64,000 bases of DNA, from NCBI RefSeq assembly GCF_051020765.1, contig NW_027469098.1, positions 558,001 through 622,000 on the forward strand, in the 5' to 3' direction. Below, one piece after another: positions 50,503-62,300 of the stretch. The notes under the pieces are model-generated. The model saw nothing but the letters and a program-made list of their open reading frames with translations, was not told the origin of the DNA and made no database searches. How positions within the stretch are numbered: position 1 is the stretch's first letter; each line of letters opens with the position of its first letter. The translations under genes and the position numbers were made by a program. Origin of the DNA: Lasioglossum baleicum. Lineage: Eukaryota > Arthropoda > Insecta > Hymenoptera > Halictidae.

Positions 50503-53500
50503 ATGACTTTTTCATTGAGCGTTATGCGTTATGCGTTATGCGTAATGCGTTATGAGTAATGTGTCATGCGTTATGCGTTATGGACTATGCTTTATGCGTT
50601 ATGCGTTATGGGTTATCCGTTATGCGTCATGCGTTATCCGTTATGCGTTATGCGTTATGCGTTATGCGTTATCCGTTATGCGTTATCCGTTATGCGTTAC
50701 GCGTTATGCGTTATGCGTTATGCGTTATGCGTTATGCGTTATGCGTTATGCGTTATGCGTTATGCGTTAAGCGTTATACGTTATGCGATATGCGTTATTC
50801 GTTATGCGTTATGCGTTATGCTTTATGCGTTATGCGTTATGCGTTATGCGTTATGCGTTATGCGCTATGCGTTATGCGTTATGCGTTATGCGTTATGCGT
50901 TATGCGTTATGCGTTATGCGTTATGCGTTATGCGTTATGCGTTATGCGTTATGCGTTATGCGTTATGCGTTATGCGTTATGCGTTATGCGTTATGCGTTA
51001 TGCGTTATGCGTTATGCGTTATGCGTTATGCGTTATGCGTTATGCGTTATGCGTTATGCGTTATGCGTTATGCGTTATGCGTTATGCGTTATGCGTTATG
51101 CGTTATGCGTTATGCGTTATGCGTAATGCGTTATGCGTTATGCGTTATGGGTTATGCGTTATGCGTTATGGGTTATGCGTTATGCGTTATGCGTTATGCG
51201 TTATGCGTTATGCGTTATGCGTTATGCGTTATGCGTTATGCGTTATGCGTTATGCGTTATGCGTTATGCGTTATGCGTTATGCGTTATGCGTTATGCATT
51301 ATGCGTTATGCGTTATCCGTTATGCGTTATGCGTTATGCGATATGCGTCATGCGTGAAGCGTTATGCGTTATGCATTATGCGTTATCCGTTATGCGTTAT
51401 GCGTTATGCGTAATGCGTTATGAGTAATGTGTCATGCGTTATGCGTTATTCGTTAAGCGTTATGCTTTATGCGTTATGCGTTATGCGTTATGCGTTATGC
51501 GTTATGCGTTATGCGTTATGCGTTATGCGTTATGCGTTATGCGTTATGCGTTATGCGTTATGCGTTATGCGTTATGCGTTATCCGTTATGCGTTACGCGT
51601 TATGCGTTATGCGTTATGCGTTATGCGTTATGCGTCATGCGTTATCCGTTATGCGTTATGCGTTATGCGTTATGCGTTATGCGTTATGCGTTATGCGTTA
51701 TGCGTTATGCGTTATGCGTTATGCGTTATGCGTTATGCGTTATGCGTTATGCGTTATGCGTTATGCGTTATGCGTTATGCGTTATGCGTTATGCGTTATG
51801 CGTTATGCGTTATGCGTTATGTGTTATGCGTTGTGCTTTACGGGTTATGCGATATGCGTTATGCGTTATGACTTTTTCATTGAGCGTTATGCGTTATGCG
51901 TAATGCGTTATGCATTATGCGTTATGCGTTATGCGTAATGCGTTATGAGTAATGTGTCATGCGTTATGCGTTATGGACTATGCTTTATGCGTTATGCGTT
52001 GTGGGTTATCCGTTATGCGTCATGCGTTATCCGTTATGCGTTATGCGTTATGCGTTATGCGTTATGCGTTATCCGTTATGCGTTACGCGTTATGCGTTAT
52101 GCGTTATGCGTTATGCGTTATGCGTTATGCGTTATGCGTTATGCGTTATGCATTATGCGTTATGCGTTATTCGTTATGCGTTATGCGTTATGCGTTATGC
52201 GATATGCGTCATGCGTTAAGCGTTATGCGTTATGCATTATGCGTTATCCGTTATGCGTTATGCGTTATGCGTTATGCGTTATGCGTTATGCGTTATCCGT
52301 TATGCGTTATCCGTTATGCGTTACGCGTTATGCGTTATGCGTTAAGCGTTATGCTTTATGCGTTATGCGTTATGCGTTATGCGTTATGCGTTATGCGTTA
52401 TGCGTTATGCGTTATGCGTTATGCGTTATGCGTTATGCGTTATGCGTTATGCGTTATGCGTTATGCGTTATGCGTTATGCGTTATGCGTTATGCGTTATG
52501 CGTTATGCGTTATGCGTTATGCGTTATGCGTTATGCGTTATGCGTTATGCGTTATGCGTTATGCGTTATGCGTTATGCGTTATGCGTTATGCGTTATGCG
52601 TTATGCGTTATGCGTTATGCGTTATGCGTTATGCGTTATGCGTTATGCGTTATGCGTTATGCGTTATGCGTTATGCGTTATGCGTTATGACTTTTTCATT
52701 GAGCGTTATGCGTTATGCGTTATGCGTAATGCGTTATGAGTAATGTGTCATGCGTTATGCGTTATGGACTATGCTTTATGCGTTATGCGTTATGGGTTAT
52801 CCGTTATGCGTCATGCGTTATCCGTTATGCGTTATGCGTTATGCGTTATGCGTTATCCGTTATGCGTTATCCGTTATGCGTTACGCGTTATGCGTTATGC
52901 GTTATGCGTTATGCGTAATGCGTTATGCGTTATGCGTTATGCGTTAAGCGTTATACGTTATGCGATATGCGTTATTCGTTATGCGTTATGCGTTATGCTT
53001 TATGCGTTATGCGTTATGCGTTATGCGTTATGCGTTATGCGTTATGCGTTATGCGTTATGCGTTATGCGTTATGCGTTATGCGTTAAGCGTTATACGTTA
53101 TGCGATATGCGTTATGCGTTATGCGTTATGCGTTATGCGTTATGCGTTATGCGTTATGCGTTATGCGTTATGCGTTATGCGTTATGCGTTATGCGTTATG
53201 CGTTATGCGTTATGCGTCATGCGTTATGCGTTATGCGTTATGCGTTAAGCGTTATACGTTATGCGATATGCGTTATGCGTTATGCGTTATGCGTTATGCG
53301 TTATGCGTTATGCGTTATTCGTTATGCGTTATGCGTTATGCGTTATGCGTTATGCGTTATGCGTTATGCGTTATGCGTTATGCGTTATGCGTTATGCGTT
53401 ATGCGTTATGCGTTATGCGTTATGCGTTATGCGTTATGCGTTATGCGTTATGCGTTATGCGTTATGCGTTATGACTTTTTCATTGAGCGTTATGCGTTAT

Positions 53501-54520
53501 GCGTAATGCGTTATGCATTATGCGTTATGCGTTATGCGTAATGCGTTATGAGTAATGTGTCATGCGTTATGCGTTATGGACTATGCTTTATGCGTTATGC
53601 GTTATGGGTTATCCGTTATGCGTCATGCGTTATCCGTTATGGACTATGCTTTATGCGTTATGCGTTATGGGTTATCCGTTATGCGTCATGCGTTATGCGT
53701 TATGCGTTATGCGTTATGCGTTATGCGTTATGCGTTATGCGTTATGCGTTATGCGTTATGCGTTATGCGTTATGCGTTATGCGTTATGCGTTATGCGTTA
53801 TGCGTTATGCGTTATGCGTTATGCGTTATGCGTTATGCGTTATGCGTTATGCGTTATGCGTTATGCGTTATGCGTTATGCGTTATGCGTTATGCGTTATG
53901 CGTTATGCGTTATGCGTTATGCGTTATGCGATATGCGTTATGCGTTATGCGTTATGCGTTATGCGTTATGCGTTATGCGTTATGCGTTATGCGTTATGCG
54001 TTATGCGTTATGCGTTATGCGTTATGCGTTATGCGTTATGCGTTATGCGATATGCGTCATGCGTTAAGCGTTATGCGTTATGCATTATGCGTTATCCGTT
54101 ATGCGTTATGCGTTATGCGTAATGCGTTATGAGTAATGTGTCATGCGTTATGCGTTATTCGTTAAGCGTTATGCTTTATGCGTTATGCGTTATGCGTTAT
54201 GCGTTATGCGTTATGCGTTATGCGTTATGCGTTATGCGTTATGCGTTATGCGTTATGCGTTATGCGTTATGCGTTATCCGTTATGCGTTACGCGTTATGC
54301 GTTATGCGTTATGCGTTATGCGTTATGCATCATGCGTTATCCGTTATGCGTTATGCGTTATGCGTTATGCGTTATGCGTTATGCGTTATGCGTTATGCGT
54401 TATGCGTTATGCGTTATGCGTTATGCGTTATGCGTTATGCGTTATGCGTTATGCGTTATGCGTTATGCGTTATGTGTTATGCGTTGTGCTTTACGGGTTA
54501 TGCGATATGCGTTATGCGTT
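50503..54520. repeat. Array block K: cap-dense, variant-rich segment
   Basis: M1 at 50503, 51868, 52687 and 53471; caps at 50552, 51420, 51945, 52736, 53548 and 54129. The caps at 51420 and 54129 belong to a distinct subtype in which ATTCGTT AAGCGTT follows in place of the ATGGACT unit. ATGCGTG at 51350 is a variant seen nowhere else. Confidence 0.88.
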
Positions 54521-57500
54521 ATGACTTTTTCATTGAGCGTTATGCGTTATGCGTAATGCGTTATGCATTATGCGTTATGCGTTATGCGTAATGCGTTATG
54601 AGTAATGTGTCATGCGTTATGCGTTATGGACTATGCTTTATGCGTTATGCGTTGTGGGTTATCCGTTATGCGTCATGCGTTATCCGTTATGCGTTATGCG
54701 TTATGCGTTATGCGTTATGCGTTATCCGTTATGCGTTACGCGTTATGCGTTATGCGTTATGCGTTATGCGTTATGCGTTATGCGTTATGCGTTATGCATT
54801 ATGCGTTATGCGTTATCCGTTATGCGTTATGCGTTATGCGTTATGCGATATGCGTCATGCGTTAAGCGTTATGCGTTATGCATTATGCGTTATCCGTTAT
54901 GCGTTATGCGTTATGCGTTATGCGTTATGCGTTATCCGTTATGCGTTATCCGTTATGCGTTACGCGTTATGCGTTATGCGTTAAGCGTTATGCTTCATGC
55001 GTTATGCGTTATGCGTTATGCGTTATGCGTTATGCGTTATGCGTTATGCGTTATGCGTTATGCGTTATGCGTTATGCGTTATGCGTTATGCGTTATGCGT
55101 TATGCGTTATGCGTTATGCGTTATGCGTTATGCGTTATGCGTTATGCGTTATGCGTTATGCGTTATGCGTTATGCGTTATGCGTTATGCGTTATGCGTTA
55201 TGCGTTATGCGTTATGCGTTATGCGTTATGCGTTATGCGTTATGCGTTATGCGTTATGCGTTATGCGTTATGCGTTATGCGTTATGCGTTATGCGTTATG
55301 CGTTATGCGTTATGCGTTATGCGTTATGCGTTATGCGTTATGCGTTATGCGTTATGCGTTATGCGTTATGCGTTATGCGTTATGCGTTATGCGTTATGCG
55401 TTATGCGTTATGCGTTATGCGTTATGCGTTATGCGTTATGCGTTATGCGTTATGCGTTATGCGTTATGCGTTATGCGTTATGCGTTATGCGTTATGCGTT
55501 ATGCGTTATGCGTTATGCGTTATGCGTTATGCGTTAAGCGTTATACGTTATGCGATATGCGTTATTCGTTATGCGTTATGCGTTATGCGTTATGCGTTAT
55601 ACGTTATGCGATATGCGTTATTCGTTATGCGTTATGCGTTATGCGTTATGCGTTATGCGTTATGCGTTATGCGTTATGCGTTATGCGTTATGCGTTATGC
55701 GTTATGCGTTATGCGTTATGCGTTATGTGTTATGCGTTATGCGTTATGCGTTATGCGTTATGCGTTATGCGTTATGCGTTATGCGTTATGCGTTATGCGT
55801 TATGCGTTATGCGTTATGCGTTATGCGTTATGTGTTATGCGTTATGCGTTATGCGTTATGCGTTATGCGTTATGCGTTATGTGTTATGCGTTGTGCATTA
55901 CGGGTTATGCGATATGCGTTATGCGTTATGCGTTACGCATTCTGCGTTATGCGTTATGCGTTATGCGTTATGCGTTATGCGTTAAGCGTTATACGTTATG
56001 CGATATGCGTTATTCGTTATGCGTTATGCGTTATGCGTTATGCGTTATGCGTTATGCGTTATGCGTTATGCGTTATGCGTTATGCGTTATGCGTTATGCG
56101 TTATGCGTTATGCGTTATGCGTTATGCGTTATGCGTTATGCGTTATGCGTTATGCGTTATTCGTTATGCGTTATGCGTTATGCGTTATGCGTTATGCGTT
56201 ATGCGTTATGCGTTACGCGTTCTGCGTTATGCGTTATGCGTTAAGCGTTATACGTTATGCGATATGCGTTATTCGTTATGCGTTATGCGTTATGCGTTGT
56301 GGGTTATCCGTTATGCGTCATGCGTTATCCGTTATGCGTTATGCGTTATCCGTTATGCGTTACGCGTTATGCGTTATGCGTTATGCGTTATGCGTTATGC
56401 GTCATGCGTTATCCGTTATGCGATATGCGTTATGCGTTATGCGTTATGCGTTATGCGTTATGCGTTAAGCGTTATGCGTTATGCGTTATGCGTTATGCGT
56501 TATGCGTTATGTGTTATGCGTTGTGCTTTACGGGTTATGCGATATGCGTTATGCGTTATGACTTTTTCATTGAGCGTTATGCGTTATGCGTAATGCGTTA
56601 TGCGTTATGCATTATGCGTTATGCGTTATGCGTAATGCGTTATGAGTAATGTGTCATGCGTTATGCGTTATGGACTATGCTTTATGCGTTATGCGTTGTG
56701 GGTTATCCGTTATGCGATATGCGTTATTCGTTATGCGTTATGCGTTATGCGTTATGCGTTATGCGTTATGCGTTATGCGTTATGCGTTATGCGTTATGCG
56801 TTATGCGTTATGCGTTATGCGTTATGCGTCATGCGTCATGCGTTATGCGTTATGCGTTATGCGTTATGCGTTATGCGTTATGCGTTATGCGTTATGCGTT
56901 ATGCGTTATGCGTTATGCGTTATGCGTTATGCGTTATACGTTATACGTTATGCGATATGCGTTATTCGTTATGCGTTATGCGTTATGCGTTGTGGGTTAT
57001 CCGTTATGCGTCATGCGTTATCCGTTATGCGTTATGCGTTATGCGTTATGCGTTATCCGTTATGCGTTATCCGTTATGCGTTACGCGTTATGCGTTATGC
57101 GTTATGCGTTATGCGTTATGCGTTATGCGTTATGCGTCATGCGTCATGCGTTATGCGTCATGCCTTATGCGTTATGCGTTATGCGTTATGCGTTATGCGT
57201 TATGCGTTATGCGTTATGCGTTATGCGTTATGCGTTATGCGTTATGCGTTATGCGTTATGCGTTATGCGTTATGCGTTATGCGTTATGCGTTATGCGTTA
57301 TGCGTTATGCGTTATGCGTTATGCGTTATGCGTTATGCGTTATGCGTTATGCGTTATGCGTTATGCGTTATGCGTTATGCGTTATGCGTTATGCGTTATG
57401 CGTTATGCGTTATGCGTTATGCGTTATGCGTTATGCGTTATGCGTTATGCGTTATGCGTTATGCGTTATGACTTTTTCATTGAGCGTTATGCGTTATGCG

Positions 57501-59392
57501 TAATGCGTTATGCATTATGCGTTATGCGTTATGCGTAATGCGTTATGAGTAATGTGTCATGCGTTATGCGTTATGGACTATGCTTTATGCGTTATGCGTT
57601 ATGGGTTATCCGTTATGCGTCATGCGTTATCCGTTATGGACTATGCTTTATGCGTTATGCGTTATGGGTTATCCGTTATGCGTCATGCGTTATGCGTTAT
57701 GCGTTATGCGTTATGCGTTATGCGTTATGCGTTATGCGTTATGCGTTATGCGTTATGCGTTATGCGTTATGCGTTATGCGTTATGCGTTATGCGTTATGC
57801 GTTATGCGTTATGCGTTATGCGTTATGCGTTATGCGTTATGCGTTATGCGTTATGCGTTATGCGTTATGCGTTATGCGTTATGCGTTATGCGTTATGCGT
57901 TATGCGTTATGCGTTATGCGTTATGCGTTATGCGTTATGCGTTATGCGTAATGCGTTATGCATTATGCGTTATGCGTTATGCGTAATGCGTTATGAGTAA
58001 TGTGTCATGCGTTATGCGTTATGGACTATGCTTTATGCGTTATGCGTTGTGGGTTATCCGTTATGCGTTACGCGTTATGCGTTATGCGTTATGCGTTAAG
58101 CGTTATACGTTATGCGATATGCGTTATTCGTTATGCGTTATGCGTTATGCGTTATGCGTTATGCGTTATGCGTTATGCGTTATGCGTTATGCGTTATGCG
58201 TTATGCGTTATGCGTTATGCGTTATGCGTTATGCGTTATGCGTTATGCGTTATGCGTTATGCGTTATGCGTTATGCGTTATGCGTTATGCGTTATGCGTT
58301 ATGCGTTATGCGTTATGCGTTATGCGTTATGCGTTATGCGTTATGCGTTATGCGTTATGCGTTATGCGTTATGCGTTATGCGTTATGCGTTATGCGTTAT
58401 GCGTTATGCGTTATGCGTTATGCGTTATGCGTTATGCGTTATGCGTTATGCGTTATGCGTTATGCGTTATGCGTTATGCGTTATGCGTTATGCGTTATGC
58501 GTTATGCGTTATGCGTTATGCGTTATGCGTTAAGCGTTATACGTTATGCGATATGCGTTATTCGTTATGCGTTATGCGTTATGCGTTATGCGTTATACGT
58601 TATGCGATATGCGTTATTCGTTATGCGTTATGCGTTATGCGTTATGCGTTATGCGTTATGCGTTATGCGTTATGCGTTATGCGTTATGCGTTATGCGTTA
58701 TGCGTTATGCGTTATGCGTTATGCGTTATGCGTTATGCGTTATGCGTTATGCGTTATGCGTTATGCGTTATGCGTTATGCGTTATGCGTTATGCGTTATG
58801 CGTTATGCGTTATGCGTTATGCGTTATGCGTTATGCGTTATGCGTTATGCGTTATGCGTTATGCGTTATGCGTTATGCGTTATGCGTTATGCGTTATGCG
58901 TTATGCGTTATGCGTTATGCGTTATGCGTTATGCGTTATGCGTTATGCGTTATGCGTTATGCGTTGTGCATTACGGGTTATGCGATATGCGTTATGCGTT
59001 ATGCGTTACGCGTTCTGCGTTATGCGTTATGCGTTATGCGTTATGCGTTAAGCGTTATACGTTATGCGATATGCGTTATTCGTTATGCGTTATGCGTTAT
59101 GCGTTATGCGTTATGCGTTATGCGTTATGCGTTATGCGTTATGCGTTATGCGTTATGCGTTATGCGTTATGCGTTATGCGTTATGCGTTATGCGTTATGC
59201 GTTATGCGTTATGCGTTATGCGTTATGCGTTATGCGTTATGCGTTATGCGTTATGCGTTATGCGTTATGCGTTATGCGTTATGCGTTATGCGTTATGCGT
59301 TATGCGTTATGCGTTATGCGTTATGCGTTATGCGTTATGCGTTATGCGTTATGCGTTATGCGTTATGCGTTATGCGTTATGCGTTATGCGTT
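54521..59392. repeat. Array block L
   Basis: M1 at 54521, 56558 and 57468; caps at 54598, 56642, 57545 and 57993; M4 at 55879, with a partial M4 near 58966 that lacks its leading ATGTGTT. Pure runs of several hundred bases lie at about 55010-55530 and 58150-58530. Private variants include ATGCTTC near 54991 and ACGCATT near 55933. Confidence 0.86.
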
Positions 59393-62300
59393 ATGACTTT
59401 TTCATTGAGCGTTATGCGTTATGCGTAATGCGTTATGAGTAATGTGTCATGCGTTATGCGTTATGGACTATGCTTTATGCGTTATGCGTTATGGGTTATC
59501 CGTTATGCGTCATGCGTTATCCGTTATGCGTTATGCGTTATGCGTTATGCGTTATCCGTTATGCGTTATCCGTTATGCGTTACGCGTTATGCGTTATGCG
59601 TTATGCGTTATGCGTTATGCGTTATGCGTTATGCGTTAAGCGTTATACGTTATGCGATATGCGTTATTCGTTATGCGTTATGCGTTATGCTTTATGCGTT
59701 ATGCGTTATGCGTTATGCGTTATGCGTTATGCGCTATGCGTTATGCGTTATGCGTTATGCGTTATGCGTTATGCGTTATGCGTTATGCGTTATGCGTTAT
59801 GCGTTATGCGTTATGCGTTATGCGTTATGCGTTATGCGTTATGCGTTATGCGTTATGCGTTATGCGTTATGCGTTATGCGTTATGCGTTATGCGTTATGC
59901 GTTATGCGTTATGCGTTATGCGTTATGCGTTATGCGTTATGCGTTATGCGTTATGCGTTATGCGTTATGCGTTATGCGTTATGCGTTATGCGTTATGCGT
60001 TATGCGTTATGCGTTATGCGTTATGCGTTATGCGTTATGGGTTATGCGTTATGCGTTATGGGTTATGCGTTATGCGTTATGCGTTATGCGTTATGCGTTA
60101 TGCGTTATGCGTTATGCGTTATGCGTTATGCGTTATGCGTTATGCGTTATGCGTTATGCGTTATGCGTTATGCGTTATGCGTTATGCGTTATGCGTTATG
60201 CGTTATGCGTTATGCGTTATGCGTTATGCGTTATCCGTTATGCGTTATGCGTTATGCGATATGCGTCATGCGTTAAGCGTTATGCGTTATGCATTATGCG
60301 TTATCCGTTATGCGTTATGCGTTATGCGTAATGCGTTATGAGTAATGTGTCATGCGTTATGCGTTATTCGTTAAGCGTTATGCTTTATGCGTTATGCGTT
60401 ATGCGTTATGCGTTATGCGTTATGCGTTATGCGTTATGCGTTATGCGTTATGCGTTATGCGTTATGCGTTATGCGTTATGCGTTATGCGTTATCCGTTAT
60501 GCGTTACGCGTTATGCGTTATGCGTTATGCGTTATGCGTTATGCGTCATGCGTTATCCGTTATGCGTTATGCGTTATGCGTTATGCGTTATGCGTTATGC
60601 GTTATGCGTTATGCGTTATGCGTTATGCGTTATGCGTTATGCGTTATGCGTTATGCGTTATGCATTATGCGTTATGCGTTATGCGTTATGCGTTATGCGT
60701 TATGCGTTATGCGTTATGTGTTATGCGTTGTGCTTTACGGGTTATGCGATATGCGTTATGCGTTATGACTTTTTCATTGAGCGTTATGCGTTATGCGTAA
60801 TGCGTTATGCATTATGCGTTATGCGTTATGCGTAATGCGTTATGAGTAATGTGTCATGCGTTATGCGTTATGGACTATGCTTTATGCGTTATGCGTTGTG
60901 GGTTATCCGTTATGCGTCATGCGTTATCCGTTATGCGTTATGCGTTATGCGTTATGCGTTATCCGTTATGCGTTATCCGTTATGCGTTACGCGTTATGCG
61001 TTATGCGTTATGCGTTATGCGTTATGCGTTATGCGTTATGCGTTATGCGTTATGCATTATGCGTTATGCGTTATCCGTTATGCGTTATGCGTTATGCGTT
61101 ATGCGATATGCGTCATGCGTTAAGCGTTATGCGTTATGCATTATGCGTTATCCGTTATGCGTTATGCGTTATGCGTTATGCGTTATGCGTTATGCGTTAT
61201 CCGTTATGCGTTATCCGTTATGCGTTACGCGTTATGCGTTATGCGTTAAGCGTTATGCTTTATGCGTTATGCGTTATGCGTTATGCGTTATGCGTTATGC
61301 GTTATGCGTTATGCGTTATGCGTTATGCGTTATGCGTTATGCGTTATGCGTTATGCGTTATGCGTTATGCGTTATGCGTTATGCGTTATGCGTTATGCGT
61401 TATGCGTTATGCGTTATGCGTTATGCGTTATGCGTTATGCGTTATGCGTTATGCGTTATGCGTTATGCGTTATGCGTTATGCGTTATGCGTTATGCGTTA
61501 TGCGTTATGCGTTATGCGTTATGCGTTATGCGTTATGCGTTATGCGTTATGCGTTATGCGTTATGCGTTATGCGTTATGCGTTATGCGTTATGCGTTATG
61601 CGTTAAGCGTTATACGTTATGCGATATGCGTTATTCGTTATGCGTTATGCGTTATGCGTTATGCGTTATACGTTATGCGATATGCGTTATTCGTTATGCG
61701 TTATGCGTTATGCGTTATGCGTTATGCGTTATGCGTTATGCGTTATGCGTTATGCGTTATGCGTTATGCGTTATGCGTTATGCGTTATGCGTTATGTGTT
61801 ATGCGTTATGCGTTATGCGTTATGCGTTATGCGTTATGCGTTATGTGTTATGCGTTGTGCATTACGGGTTATGCGATATGCGTTATGCGTTATGCGTTAC
61901 GCGTTCTGCGTTATGCGTTATGCGTTATGCGTTATGCGTTATGCGTTAAGCGTTATACGTTTTGCGATATGCGTTATTCGTTATGCGTTATGCGTTATGC
62001 GTTGTGGGTTATCCGTTATGCGTCATGCGTTATCCGTTATGCGTTATGCGTTATCCGTTATGCGTTACGCGTTATGCGTTATGCGTTATGCGTTATGCGT
62101 TATGCGTCATGCGTTATCCGTTATGCGATATGCGTTATGCGTTATGCGTTATGCGTTATGCGTTATGCGTTAAGCGTTATGCGTTATGCGTTATGCGTTA
62201 TGCGTTATGTGTTATGCGTTGTGCTTTACGGGTTATGCGATATGCGTTATGCGTTATGACTTTTTCATTGAGCGTTATGCGTTATGCGTAATGCGTTATG

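Larger units (their letters stand above)
6391..62272 (+). repeat. M1 motif family: 17-bp ATGACTTTTTCATTGAG, 36 copies array-wide
   Basis: Starts: 4431, 4459 (one change), 6391, 8946, 11095, 11788, 16814, 17521, 21483, 25557, 27132, 27664, 29001, 30408, 30891, 32949, 33432, 35762, 39863, 40388, 41704, 42194, 45407, 45988, 48809, 49964, 50503, 51868, 52687, 53471, 54521, 56558, 57468, 59393, 60765, 62256. With the next four bases it fills three heptamers. Thirty-two copies are followed by an M2 cap 42, 49, 77 or 84 bp downstream. Apart from the copy at 4459 I see no changes, which is notable beside the variability of the units around it. Shared descent by recent duplication is the simplest cause. 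Confidence 0.95.
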
